A stretch of DNA of 64,000 nucleotides from Bacteroidales bacterium (lineage in GTDB: Bacteria; Bacteroidota; Bacteroidia; Bacteroidales; UBA12077): positions 1-64,000 of the forward strand of contig JAHOYT010000018.1 of assembly GCA_019038645.1 (NCBI GenBank), in the 5' to 3' direction. A program made the translations under genes and the position numbers. The notes beneath the pieces were generated by a model, which ran no database searches, was not told the DNA's origin, and saw only the letters and a program-made list of their open reading frames with translations. Below are positions 33,846 through 44,093 of this stretch, in pieces. How positions within the stretch are numbered: the stretch's first letter is position 1; each line of letters opens with the position of its first letter.

Positions 33846-36011
33846 ATGAATAAATTATTATTAAATAAAGAAAAGCAAGAGAAATCAAATCTTAACGATT
33901 TGGGTACGGATAATGATTTCATCTTACAAAACTTAGATGAAGGTTATGCGCGTTATAAAATTCTATTTGATGAAAATAGCAAACCATACGACTTTGTTTA
34001 TTTGTCGGTAAATAAGGCTTATGAAAAAATTACTAATTTAAAAAGTGAGGATATAATTGGGAAAGAGCTGAGTGAAGTATGTAATGATTATGAGAAAAAA
34101 ATTCTTGAGGGTTTTAAGAATACAATCCTTAATGAACAATCTTATACTTTTGAATATCATTCTATTAAACACGACAAATATTATAAAACATTAGCCTTTC
34201 CTGTTAACAAAGTAAGTTTTGTAACAATATTATCCGAGATTACTGATACGGTAAAAATAAAAATACGAAATAATCATTTAATAAAAATGTTAAATGCTAT
34301 TCGTAAAGTTAAAAGCTTAATAGTTAAAGAAAAAGAACAAGATGGTTTGTTGAATAGTACTTGCGAAATACTTGCCAACGTCTTAGGATACAGCAAAGTA
34401 TGGATTTTATTATTTAATTATAACAATAAAGTAGAACAACTGTATTGTTCCGATAAATGTATGATTAAAGATAATCAGCATTCTATTGAGCTTCCTCCTT
34501 GCTTACAGAAAGTAATTGAAACCAGAGAACAGGAAATTTGTTTTGAATCTTCAACAAAATGTAACAATTGTATGTTTGAAGGTAATTTAAGAGACCAAAC
34601 ACACATTATTGTTCCTATATTATTTAATAATACGTTTTATGGAGTTATTACTATCGCTTTTCCAACAAAATACGAATTTAATATTGAGGAGAGCTCATTG
34701 TTTAAAGAAGTCGCAGAAGAACTTGCTTATGCACTGTTTAATATTGATGTTCAGAAAGATCTTGAGTTAGCAAGAGAACGAATACGACTTTTTTATAAAG
34801 AAATTGAATCGCAGAACTCTAAATTAAAAAGTGTTAATCAAGCTTTAGAGTATAAAAATAAAAAATTGGAAAAAGCTAATAAAAGAGCTCTCGAATCCGA
34901 CAGGCTTAAATCTGTATTTTTAGCTAATATTTCTCACGAAATAAGAACTCCTTTAAATGGAATACTTGGATTTTCTCAATTACTTACTAAAACAACAAGT
35001 ACACCCGATGTGATGAGAGAATATGCAGACCTGATATCAAATTGCGGAGATAATCTACTACAAATTATTAACAACATTATGGATATATCTAAAATAGAAA
35101 CAAGTCAGTTAAAAATAAGTTATTCGGAATGTAATATAAGTGGTATTTTAAATGATGTGTATAATTCTAATAAAAACCATATAAAAGATCCCGGTAAACT
35201 TTTATTTGAAATAAATGAGAAAGATATAATCTCTGATAAAAAAAATCGGTGTGATGGGAAAAAGGTGAATCAAATTTTAAATATATTAATAGATAATGCG
35301 ATAAAATTTACAGCTGAGGGATTTATTAAAATTGGATGTAAACAACAAGATGATAACAATCTTCTTTTCTATGTTGCTGATAGCGGAATAGGAATAAAGA
35401 AGGAAAATTACAATTTAATATTTGAGCGTTTCAGACAAGTTGATGAGTCAAATTCACGGGAATATGGAGGAGCAGGTTTAGGATTAGCAGTAGCTAAAGG
35501 CTTAGTAGAAATAATGAATGGTGAAATTTGGTTTGAATCTAAGTTAGTAACGGGAACAACCTTTTATTTTAAAATTCCGTATCAGTCAAATTATGCTACA
35601 GAACAAATAAACAAAAATATGGATATAGATAAGATTAATCTGATAGATTGGAGTAATAAAAAAATACTGATAGTTGAAGATGATATATATAGTTTAGAAT
35701 ATCTTTCAGAAGTTCTTTCAGAAACAAAAGTAAATATTGAAGTTGCTAAAACCGGAAAAGAAGCTTTACTAAAAGCAAAGGAAAACAACGATCTGGATTT
35801 AATTTTAATGGATATTCAATTACCAATAATGAGTGGAGATAAAGTAACTACTTTAATAAGAGAATTTAATAAGGATATTCCGATAATAGCACAAACAGCA
35901 CATGCAATGGTTAACGATAAAGAAAATTATATTAAAGCGGGATGTACAGATTATATTTCTAAACCAATTGGGGTAAACGAATTATTTTCAATTCTATGTA
36001 AATATATTTAG
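33846..36011 (+). CDS. Hybrid histidine kinase, PAS-GAF-HisKA-HATPase-REC
   Basis: 721 residues, cytoplasmic (no membrane helix seen). PAS-like sensor (about 25-140), GAF-like domain (about 150-300) with a Cys pattern C-x12-C-x6-C-x2-C (PPCLQKV ... CNNCMF), coiled coil, HisKA with the acceptor His in NISHEIRTP (near 363), HATPase_c (NILIDNAIKFT, DSGIGIK, GAGLGLA), and a C-terminal receiver with Asp in [13 protein letters not shown] (near 653). An internal phosphorelay kinase. The Cys-rich GAF is shared with the next gene and could sense redox state or bind metal. Alone in its transcript or cotranscribed with the following kinase. Confidence 0.9.
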   Translation: MNKLLLNKEKQEKSNLNDLGTDNDFILQNLDEGYARYKILFDENSKPYDFVYLSVNKAYEKITNLKSEDIIGKELSEVCNDYEKKILEGFKNTILNEQSYTFEYHSIKHDKYYKTLAFPVNKVSFVTILSEITDTVKIKIRNNHLIKMLNAIRKVKSLIVKEKEQDGLLNSTCEILANVLGYSKVWILLFNYNNKVEQLYCSDKCMIKDNQHSIELPPCLQKVIETREQEICFESSTKCNNCMFEGNLRDQTHIIVPILFNNTFYGVITIAFPTKYEFNIEESSLFKEVAEELAYALFNIDVQKDLELARERIRLFYKEIESQNSKLKSVNQALEYKNKKLEKANKRALESDRLKSVFLANISHEIRTPLNGILGFSQLLTKTTSTPDVMREYADLISNCGDNLLQIINNIMDISKIETSQLKISYSECNISGILNDVYNSNKNHIKDPGKLLFEINEKDIISDKKNRCDGKKVNQILNILIDNAIKFTAEGFIKIGCKQQDDNNLLFYVADSGIGIKKENYNLIFERFRQVDESNSREYGGAGLGLAVAKGLVEIMNGEIWFESKLVTGTTFYFKIPYQSNYATEQINKNMDIDKINLIDWSNKKILIVEDDIYSLEYLSEVLSETKVNIEVAKTGKEALLKAKENNDLDLILMDIQLPIMSGDKVTTLIREFNKDIPIIAQTAHAMVNDKENYIKAGCTDYISKPIGVNELFSILCKYI

Positions 36012-36126
36012 AATGTATTTGATAAGAATATCCAAAGTGAAGTTATAAAACTATTCAGGCCTTTAGTGATTTCTGACAGGAAATATTGAATTATGGTACA
36101 AAGTGTAAAAACAATAATTGTATAAT

Positions 36127-39100
36127 ATGAAATCCAAAATAAACTTTAACACCGATAAATCCGGCAATTTAATTGATAGTAAGTATTCTGCTTTAATAGA
36201 ACACCTGCCGTATGGTTATGCTCTTCATAAAATAATAACCGATGAAAATAATACTCCCGTCGACTATATTTTTATGGAGGCTAATTCACTATTTGAGTCT
36301 TATACCGGATTAAAAAAGAAAGATATAATTGGGAAAAAAGTAACAGATATTATTCCGGAAATCAGAAAAGACAAATTTGACTGGATCTCATTTTATGGAG
36401 ACATTGCTTTGAATAACAAAAATGGAAGATTAGAACAGTTCTCCGAGGTAATTAATAAATGGTTTTATATTTCTGCTTTTTCGCCTGAGATCGGTTATTT
36501 TATTACTTTTTTCGAAGATATTACAATAATTAAAGATCAAACAATTAAATATAAACATGGTAAAGATGAATATTCTGCATTAAGTGAAGAGTATATTGCA
36601 CAAAACGAAGAACTACGCTCCTTACTTGAACAGCTGGAAGATCAGAATGCAATAATATCGGATAGGGAAGAGCTAACCAGGCGAATTCTTGATTCCACTG
36701 CCGATGGAATTTTAGTAATTGATAATGATGGTAAAGTTACTCACACAAATAAGAAATTCGGTCAAATGTGGAATATTCCTGAGAATATTATTCAGACCGG
36801 TGAAGATGAAAAATTGTTAAAATACGTAATCGATAAGATTAAAAATCAACAGGAGTTTTTAAATAAAGTAGAACAATTATACAAATCAAAAGAAGTTGAT
36901 TTTGATACGATATACTTAAAATCAGGTAAAGTATTTGAAAGGTATTCATCTCCGCTTATTAGAAATAAAAAAATAACAGGCCGGTTATGGAGTTTCAGGG
37001 ACATTACAGAAAAGATAGAAGCTGAAGTACGAATGGGATATCTTAATGCTGTAATGAAAGGACTACGAAATGTTAACAAGTTGCAATCCGGAAAATCAAC
37101 CCGCAATGAATTTCTGAAAGCTGCGTGCAAAGCTATTTTGGGGAATCTGGGCTATTATAGCATAATGATCGTTTTAAAAAAAGAGAAAGATCATTACTTA
37201 GCTGCTTCCGAAGGTCTTAATGGAGATTTTAAAGATGTAGAAGATTATCTTAACAAACATAAAACCTTGCCTTGTATAAAAAAATATGGTGTTAAAAAAG
37301 GTGTATGTGTTATATCTGATCCTGTAAAAGAGTGTAGTAAGTGTCCAATGGCTGCAATAAATTATGATAATAAATCCTCTTTAATTATAACACTTAAACA
37401 TAACCGGAATCATTTTGGATACGTTATGGTTGCTGTTCCACATAAATTTTCAAAAGATATTGAAGCGCTTAATTTATTCCAGGAGTTTGCCGATGATGTA
37501 GCTTTAACATTATCGCAAAAACAACTGGAAGAAGAAAATGTTAAATCAATTGAAAAACTAAAAGAAAGTGAACAGAGATTAGCAAGTACATTTTCGGCTG
37601 CACCAACCGGAATAGGTGTTGTTATGAACAGGAATATTCAGGAAGTAAATCAAAAATTTTGTGATATTATAGGTTACAGCAGGAACGAACTTATTGGAAA
37701 AAATGCAGCAATGCTCTATCCGACTGAGGAATTATATGATCAGGTTGGTAAAGAAAAATATGAGCAAATAAAAGAAAAAGGTACTGGCACTGTAGAAACA
37801 AAGATGAAACGAAAAGATGGTAAAATTATTGATGTATTACTTAGTTCCGCGCCATTCGATCCGAACAACTGGGCTAAAGGTGTTTCTTTTACTGCTCTCG
37901 ATATAACCGAATCAAAAAGGAATGCAAGAGTAAAAGATATTCTTTTAGCAATTAATCAGGAGTCAAATAAAACAGATGATGTTGAGCAATTGGCTCCCAA
38001 AATACAAATTGAATTAAGTAAAATATTCAATACAGAAAATTTTTATATAGGATTGTATGATAAAGAAACAAATACTTATTCATTCCCCTATCACGAAGAT
38101 AAATATGATCAGGAGTTTGATTATAAAGATAAGTCTTATAAGTTAGAAAACTCATTAACAGATTATGTAAGGAAAGAAAAGAAAGCAATATTAATTAACT
38201 CTGAAACAGAAAAAGAGTTGTTTGAAAAAGGATTTATTGAAGAATATGGAGAATACTCGCCAGTATGGATAGGTGCCCCGTTAATTAATTCAAAAGGAGT
38301 TTCGTTTGGAGTTATTGCAGTTCAAAGCTACGATGATGAAAGTGCATATAATTATGATGACCTTGATATATTGGATTACGTAGCTAAAAATATTAGTAAG
38401 TTAATTGAAAAAATACAAGCTGAAAATGATTTAAAAGAAAGTGAAGAAAAATACAGGATGTTGATTGAAAATCAGGGCGAGGGTGTAGCTAAGATAGATT
38501 TAGATGAAAACATATTATTTATTAATCCGGCGGGGTGTAAAATTTTTGGTCGTACTATGAGTAAGGTAATTGGCAAAAAACTTTCTGAATTTGTTGATAA
38601 AGAAAAGTTTGAATTAATAAATGAAAAAACTCAAAACAGGTTAAGTGGTAAAAATAAATCATATGAGTTACTAATTAATCATTCCGGAGGTGAAAAAAAA
38701 CATATACTTATTACTGTTACTCCAACTATCGAGTATGGGCGAATTACAGGTAATCTGAGCATTTTCAGAGATATTACCGAGCGTAAAATTTTTGAAAAAA
38801 CATTAAAGCAAAAGAACGAGGAGTTACAGGCTGCCGAAGAAGAATTAAGAGCTGCAAATGATGAGTTACACTGGATTAACGACGCACTTGAAAAAAATAA
38901 TGCAGAGCTAGTAATCGCAAAAGAAAAAGCTGAAAATGCCGACAAACTAAAATCAGAGTTTTTGGCAAATATGAGCCATGAAATAAGAACTCCTATGAAT
39001 AGTATTCTGGGATTTTCGCAATTACTTAAAAAAAGTAATCTTTCAGCTGAAAAAAGAAATAATCTAATAGAAATAATAAACACAAATAGCAATTTACTAT

Positions 39101-40068
39101 TAACTATTATTAACGATATAATTGATATTTCAAAAATAGAGGCACGTCAGATAAAATTGCTTGAAACCAATGTAAATATGAATGTTTTACTTGATGAGCT
39201 TTATGTAATGTTTTATAATGAAATTAAGATTAAAAAGAAAAAAATTAAATTAAAGTTAACAAAACCTGTTACAGAAGAGTTTTTTATTATTACTGATGAA
39301 GTCAGAATTAAACAAATTTTTTCAAATTTAATAAGTAATGCTGAAAAATTTACAGAAAAAGGCGAAATAGAATTCGGAGTTGAATTTTATAAAAAGGATC
39401 AGCTTCTGTTTTTTGTTAAAGATACGGGAGTGGGTATTGCGAAAGATAAATTAGACATTATATTTGACCGTTTTAGACAGGCTGATAGTAGTTCTACAAG
39501 ACAATTCGGTGGTACAGGTTTAGGACTTACAATTTCTAAAGGTTTGATTGATTTATTGGGCGGCGATATTTGGGTAGAATCTGTTAAAGAAAACATGTCC
39601 GCTGGCAAGGCAGGAGGTACTCAATTTTACTTTACTATTCAATTGAAAAATGCTGTCAGGGAAGAAACTATTGATTTGCCCCGGAACGATATAGACTTAT
39701 TGGACTGGTCAGCCAAAACTATATTAATTGTTGAAGATGACGAATATAGTTTCAAATTATTGGAATCAACTTTTTCAGAAACAAAAATAAATATAATATA
39801 TGCTAATTGTGGAGAAGTTGCATTGAAAGCATTTAATAAAAATTCAGATATAGATTTAATATTAATGGACATTCAGTTGCCTGATAAAGATGGCTTGCAA
39901 GTTACAAGGGAAATCAGAAAGCTTAATAAAAAGATCCCGATTATTGCTCAAACAGCATACGCAATGTCCGAGGATAAGATTAATTGTATAAAAGCAGGTT
40001 GTAACGATTATATTTCAAAACCCATAATACTCGACAAATTATTAGAAAAGGTTAAGAGCTATTTGTAA
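36127..40068 (+). CDS. Large hybrid histidine kinase with four PAS and two GAF domains
   Basis: About 1313 residues; the track's TTG start is replaced by the ATG at 36127. Order: PAS1 (about 15-135), coiled coil, PAS2 (about 185-295), Cys-rich GAF (about 300-475; C-x10-C-x8-C-x2-C in LPCIKK ... CSKCPM), PAS3 (about 480-600), GAF2 (about 605-770), PAS4 (about 775-895), coiled coil, HisKA with His in NMSHEIRTP (near 953), HATPase_c ([24 protein letters not shown]), receiver with Asp in [13 protein letters not shown] (near 1245). No membrane segments, so it integrates cytoplasmic signals. Its kinase core is very similar, even in DNA, to the next gene, suggesting a duplication. Confidence 0.9.
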   Translation: MKSKINFNTDKSGNLIDSKYSALIEHLPYGYALHKIITDENNTPVDYIFMEANSLFESYTGLKKKDIIGKKVTDIIPEIRKDKFDWISFYGDIALNNKNGRLEQFSEVINKWFYISAFSPEIGYFITFFEDITIIKDQTIKYKHGKDEYSALSEEYIAQNEELRSLLEQLEDQNAIISDREELTRRILDSTADGILVIDNDGKVTHTNKKFGQMWNIPENIIQTGEDEKLLKYVIDKIKNQQEFLNKVEQLYKSKEVDFDTIYLKSGKVFERYSSPLIRNKKITGRLWSFRDITEKIEAEVRMGYLNAVMKGLRNVNKLQSGKSTRNEFLKAACKAILGNLGYYSIMIVLKKEKDHYLAASEGLNGDFKDVEDYLNKHKTLPCIKKYGVKKGVCVISDPVKECSKCPMAAINYDNKSSLIITLKHNRNHFGYVMVAVPHKFSKDIEALNLFQEFADDVALTLSQKQLEEENVKSIEKLKESEQRLASTFSAAPTGIGVVMNRNIQEVNQKFCDIIGYSRNELIGKNAAMLYPTEELYDQVGKEKYEQIKEKGTGTVETKMKRKDGKIIDVLLSSAPFDPNNWAKGVSFTALDITESKRNARVKDILLAINQESNKTDDVEQLAPKIQIELSKIFNTENFYIGLYDKETNTYSFPYHEDKYDQEFDYKDKSYKLENSLTDYVRKEKKAILINSETEKELFEKGFIEEYGEYSPVWIGAPLINSKGVSFGVIAVQSYDDESAYNYDDLDILDYVAKNISKLIEKIQAENDLKESEEKYRMLIENQGEGVAKIDLDENILFINPAGCKIFGRTMSKVIGKKLSEFVDKEKFELINEKTQNRLSGKNKSYELLINHSGGEKKHILITVTPTIEYGRITGNLSIFRDITERKIFEKTLKQKNEELQAAEEELRAANDELHWINDALEKNNAELVIAKEKAENADKLKSEFLANMSHEIRTPMNSILGFSQLLKKSNLSAEKRNNLIEIINTNSNLLLTIINDIIDISKIEARQIKLLETNVNMNVLLDELYVMFYNEIKIKKKKIKLKLTKPVTEEFFIITDEVRIKQIFSNLISNAEKFTEKGEIEFGVEFYKKDQLLFFVKDTGVGIAKDKLDIIFDRFRQADSSSTRQFGGTGLGLTISKGLIDLLGGDIWVESVKENMSAGKAGGTQFYFTIQLKNAVREETIDLPRNDIDLLDWSAKTILIVEDDEYSFKLLESTFSETKINIIYANCGEVALKAFNKNSDIDLILMDIQLPDKDGLQVTREIRKLNKKIPIIAQTAYAMSEDKINCIKAGCNDYISKPIILDKLLEKVKSYL

Positions 40069-40125
40069 CGAAAGATTTTAAAACAATATGGTAGCCTGTT
40101 TATCAGAATAAATATTAAGTAATTA

Positions 40126-42444
40126 ATGAAAAATAAAAACATTATAACTTCTAAAACTGCAATAAGCATAATAATTATTAGCATTATATTCTTAATATCT
40201 TCAATAATTTTTATTGCATGGAGCATTAACAAGTATAGAAGTACAGTTATTTCGAACAGTAAAAACAGCCTGTCGGTTAAAATAGATATTATTACTTACG
40301 GAATAGAAGAATTGTTAAATGAACATACAAATTCATTCACAGCACTGACCTGTGATCCTACAATTATTAGGGCCCTTTTAAATCATCATGATCATGAATT
40401 TTATAATGATTTTTGCCCTATAGAGAATATATATAAGGCTCATAAAAAAGATATAGAGGCAGTAATGTTATTTTCTACCGATGGTGAATTGATACACGGG
40501 CATAATGTAACAAACATTAATCCAAAGGATTCACTCTGTTTGTCAGAAATTGATAATGTATTAACAAAACAAAAGATTCATATAAGCAGTATTTATGACA
40601 ATATTGAAGGCAAGGCGACAATTTCAATTTCGAATCCTGTATTTTATCAAAATCAGTTTATTGGTATTTTACAATTTACCGTTTTGATTGAAACTCTAAT
40701 TAACAGGTTTATTAATCCAGCTGTACAAAAAAATACTTTAGCAATGGTATATGATTCACAAGGAAAAATGTTTTACAAACCTTGTGCATCTTTTGATGGA
40801 GAAACTGTTTATGATTTTCTAAATGAAGATAAAGATAAATATCCGGAATATGATTTTTCTGAACGGGAAGAAACTCTTATGAAAAGTGTGAAAGGTGAAT
40901 CGGGATCTGCTATTTACAAATTAACTGACAATACCGGAGAATTTGCAAAAATGATAATGGTTTATAAATCTGTAAATATAATTGATGGGATGTTTTCTAT
41001 AGCTTTGTATACAAGTTGTAATACAGTTATGGATCCGGTAAGAAGGTATTCTCATAAATTATTGTTTTTTATTTTGTTCATAATATTGATGTTTTCAATT
41101 ATTACTTTTTACTTATTCAGGTTAAAAACACGGCATATAAAATTACAAGCGGAATCCGTTTATTTAAAAAATATAGCCGAAAAAGCGAATGAAATAAACG
41201 AACAAAAAAATAACTTTAAAGCATTATACGAAGAGCATAAATCTCTAAACGAAGAACTCCATATTGCTAAAGATGAAATTGAAGAAAGCGAAAAAAAATA
41301 CAAATTACTTACTGAAAATTCTACCGATGTAATCTGGACAATGGATTTGGATTTTAATTACCTATACCTTAGCTCAAGTTCTAAAAGAATAACTAATTAT
41401 AGTCTTGAAGAAAGAAAAAAGGTTGCAAATTCTGGTTTATTTAAGGATGAATCGCTCTTAAATGCACGAACTATAATAGATGATTTATTAAAAATATACA
41501 AAAATGAACCTCACAAAGCACCTCCATTTACTTTTGAATTAGAAGGCCGGCGTAAAGACAAAACACTATTTTTTGCAGAAGTAGTAGGAAGCTTTATTAT
41601 TGATAACGGACAAATTACCGGATTGCAGGGAGCAACAAGAGATATAACTCAACGAAAAAAACTGAAAAATGAATTAATTGTAGCAAAAGAAAAAGCTGAG
41701 AGTGCAGATGCATTAAAATCAGCATTTTTAGCAAATATGAGCCACGAAATAAGAACTCCTATGAATAGCATTTTAGGATTTTCACAATTGCTTAAGAAAA
41801 AAGATCTTTCTCCTGAAAAAAGGAATAATTTTGTTGAAATTATAAATACAAATGGTAATCAGCTATTAACCATTATTAACGATATTATTGATATTTCAAA
41901 AATAGAAGCACATCAGATAAAATTAGTTGATACCAATGTTAATATTAATAAGCTATTTGATGAACTTTATACAATGTATTTCAATGAAATTAAAAGTAAA
42001 GAGAAAAAAATTAAATTAAAGATAACAAAACCTTTTAAGGAAGATTTATTTATTTTAACTGATGAAATAAGGATTAGGCAGGTGTTTTCGAACTTATTAA
42101 GTAATGCCATAAAGTTTACTCATATAGGCGAAATAGAATTCGGAGTTGAATTTTATAAAAAGGATCAGCTCCTGTTTTTTGTTAAAGATACCGGAGTCGG
42201 TATTGCAAAAAATAAACTAGAAATTATATTTGAGCGTTTTAGACAGGCTGATAGTGGTTCTACCAGACAATATGGTGGTACAGGTTTAGGACTTTCAATT
42301 TCCAAAGGCTTAATTAATTTATTAGGTGGCGATATTTGGGTCGAATCTGTTAAACAGGAATTGTCTGAGGGCGTAACTACCAAAAGTAGTACGAGCGGAA
42401 GTTCACAATTTTATTTTACAATTCCATTAAAAACAACAGGATAG
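40126..42444 (+). CDS. Membrane sensor histidine kinase (Cache-like sensor, PAS, kinase)
   Basis: 772 residues. TM1 about 12-35; extracytoplasmic region of about 275 residues with the pattern of a double Cache (dCache) sensor (IEAVMLFSTDGELIHGH; ISISNPVFYQNQFIGILQF); TM2 about 310-332; coiled coil; PAS (about 390-510; STDVIWTMDLDFNYLYLSSS); HisKA with His in NMSHEIRTP (near 537); HATPase_c (NLLSNAIKFT, DTGVGIA, GTGLGLS). No receiver at the end, unlike the two kinases before it. It probably senses a small extracellular ligand. The phosphate acceptor is likely one of the stand-alone receivers of the island. Confidence 0.9.
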   Translation: MKNKNIITSKTAISIIIISIIFLISSIIFIAWSINKYRSTVISNSKNSLSVKIDIITYGIEELLNEHTNSFTALTCDPTIIRALLNHHDHEFYNDFCPIENIYKAHKKDIEAVMLFSTDGELIHGHNVTNINPKDSLCLSEIDNVLTKQKIHISSIYDNIEGKATISISNPVFYQNQFIGILQFTVLIETLINRFINPAVQKNTLAMVYDSQGKMFYKPCASFDGETVYDFLNEDKDKYPEYDFSEREETLMKSVKGESGSAIYKLTDNTGEFAKMIMVYKSVNIIDGMFSIALYTSCNTVMDPVRRYSHKLLFFILFIILMFSIITFYLFRLKTRHIKLQAESVYLKNIAEKANEINEQKNNFKALYEEHKSLNEELHIAKDEIEESEKKYKLLTENSTDVIWTMDLDFNYLYLSSSSKRITNYSLEERKKVANSGLFKDESLLNARTIIDDLLKIYKNEPHKAPPFTFELEGRRKDKTLFFAEVVGSFIIDNGQITGLQGATRDITQRKKLKNELIVAKEKAESADALKSAFLANMSHEIRTPMNSILGFSQLLKKKDLSPEKRNNFVEIINTNGNQLLTIINDIIDISKIEAHQIKLVDTNVNINKLFDELYTMYFNEIKSKEKKIKLKITKPFKEDLFILTDEIRIRQVFSNLLSNAIKFTHIGEIEFGVEFYKKDQLLFFVKDTGVGIAKNKLEIIFERFRQADSGSTRQYGGTGLGLSISKGLINLLGGDIWVESVKQELSEGVTTKSSTSGSSQFYFTIPLKTTG

Positions 42445-42593
42445 CAGTTTGTTTTAAAGTCTTAAAAATGAGTTCATAATTAATTATTCTAATAAAGATA
42501 AATTTTAACACTGAATTTGAGGGATTATCTGCTGTTATTAACAGTAAGTTATTGAGATACTTATATATAGTTCGTGTAAAACAATTATTACGA

Positions 42594-42624
42594 TTGACAT
42601 TTAAAAATTTCTATAAATAATTTG
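42594..42624 (+). promoter_or_regulatory. Candidate promoter before cheB
   Basis: TTGACA at 42594 and TAATTTG at 42618-42624, 21 bp between TTG and TA, ending 37 bp before the cheB ATG. Close to the Bacteroidota promoter form. No other feature in the 217-bp gap. Confidence 0.4.
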
Positions 42625-42661
42625 TAAATTTAACAAAGATAAAAAAGTGGTTTTATAAATT

Positions 42662-43735
42662 ATGAAAAAAAAAATAAGGGTTTTAATTGTAGATGATTCT
42701 GCTGTTGTTAGACAAAGCCTTGCAGAGATCGTAAACTCCAGCCCTGACCTTGAAGTTATTGATACAGCTTCTGATCCATATGTAGCAGCTACGAAAATAA
42801 GAAAGGAAGTTCCGGATGTAATTACTCTCGACATTGAAATGCCGCGCATGGACGGATTAACTTTTCTTAAAAAAATTATGTCGCAACACCCAATTCCTGT
42901 TGTAATAATTTCAAGTTTAACTGCAAAAGGAACCGAAACAGCTATAAGAGCACTTGAATATGGCGCTGTTGAGATTATTACAAAACCACAAATGTATTCT
43001 AAGGATTTTATTCATGAATCAAAAGTACGAATATGCGAAGCTATTAAGGGAGCAGCTAATGCGCGTGTAAAAAGAAAGATAAAAGCAACACCTGAAATCC
43101 AGGTACAACCTAAATATACTGCCGACGCTGTTTTACCTCCTGCTATCAAACATAGTATGATAAAGACAACTGACATAGTTGTTTCTGCCGGTGCTTCAAC
43201 CGGAGGAACAGAGGCACTTACAGTTTTTCTAAAAGCTCTGCCACCTGATTCTCCTGGAATTGTTATTGTTCAGCATATGCCGGAATTATTCACAAAATCT
43301 TTTGCAGAAAGACTTAATGAATTATGTAAAATAACAGTTAAAGAAGCTGTGAATGGGGATACTGTTATAAGGGGGAGAGCGTTAATTGCTCCCGGAAATT
43401 ATCATACATTATTAAAAAGAAGTGGAGCAAAATATTATGTTGAAGTAAAGGCAGGACCATTTGTTAATCGACACAGGCCATCTGTTGATGTGCTTTTTAG
43501 ATCAACTGCCAGATATGCCGGAGCTAATTCAATCGGAATTATTATGACAGGCATGGGTGATGATGGAGCTAAGGGTTTGTTGGAAATGAAAGTGGCTGGA
43601 GCTAAAACCATTGCCCAGGATGAAAAATCCTGTATTGTTTTTGGAATGCCAAAAGAAGCAATAAAATTAAATGCTGCAGATAAAGTTTTACCACTGGACA
43701 AAATAGCATCTTATATGATAAGTGTAGCACATTAG
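42662..43735 (+). CDS. cheB: Chemoreceptor methylesterase/deamidase CheB
   Basis: 357 residues: receiver (about 1-125; Asp57 in [12 protein letters not shown]) and CheB methylesterase (about 165-355) with the triad Ser in SAGASTGG (near 179), His in VIVQHMPE (near 204) and Asp in MTGMGDDGA (near 301). It removes methyl groups added by CheR, controlled by CheA phosphorylation. It is separated from cheR and cheD by the receptor and kinase genes, but its presence completes the adaptation system of the island. Confidence 0.95.
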   Translation: MKKKIRVLIVDDSAVVRQSLAEIVNSSPDLEVIDTASDPYVAATKIRKEVPDVITLDIEMPRMDGLTFLKKIMSQHPIPVVIISSLTAKGTETAIRALEYGAVEIITKPQMYSKDFIHESKVRICEAIKGAANARVKRKIKATPEIQVQPKYTADAVLPPAIKHSMIKTTDIVVSAGASTGGTEALTVFLKALPPDSPGIVIVQHMPELFTKSFAERLNELCKITVKEAVNGDTVIRGRALIAPGNYHTLLKRSGAKYYVEVKAGPFVNRHRPSVDVLFRSTARYAGANSIGIIMTGMGDDGAKGLLEMKVAGAKTIAQDEKSCIVFGMPKEAIKLNAADKVLPLDKIASYMISVAH

Positions 43736-43815
43736 AAAATAATGCTGGATATCCTTATTTTTTAAATCAATTTAATGTAAATTTAAAACGTTTAAACCAC
43801 TATATTTAATATATA

Positions 43816-43932
43816 ATGGAAGAAAATACTATAAATCAGGAAGAGGTTCAGTCGTCAATATCTTCAAAATCCGGACTAAGTTGGTTTTATAAAATTATTT
43901 GTTGTGTTCGGGAGTCAGGTTATATTTATTAG
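43816..43932 (+). other. 38-codon ORF in a 358-bp gap, possible gene remnant
   Basis: The gap 43736-44093 between cheB and the GAF/PAS gene contains an ATG-started 38-codon ORF (MEENTINQEEVQSSISSKS ... ending ESGYIY) and, 30 bp on, a 24-codon ORF (MNENIDKYIELIEKLTDRD). The frame of the second continues after its TGA with gene-like sequence (KNKKFAETINYF). They look like the decayed start of a signalling gene rather than two real genes, but no family can be named. Confidence 0.35.
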
Positions 43933-44093
43933 AAAAGTAGAAGATAAGAGAATTACTGAAGATGAATGAGAATATTGATAAATACATAGAGCTTATTGAA
44001 AAATTAACGGACAGGGATAATAAAATTTTTACCTGAAAAAATAAGAAATTTGCTGAAACGATTAATTATTTTTAATTTCCGAAAAAATATTAG

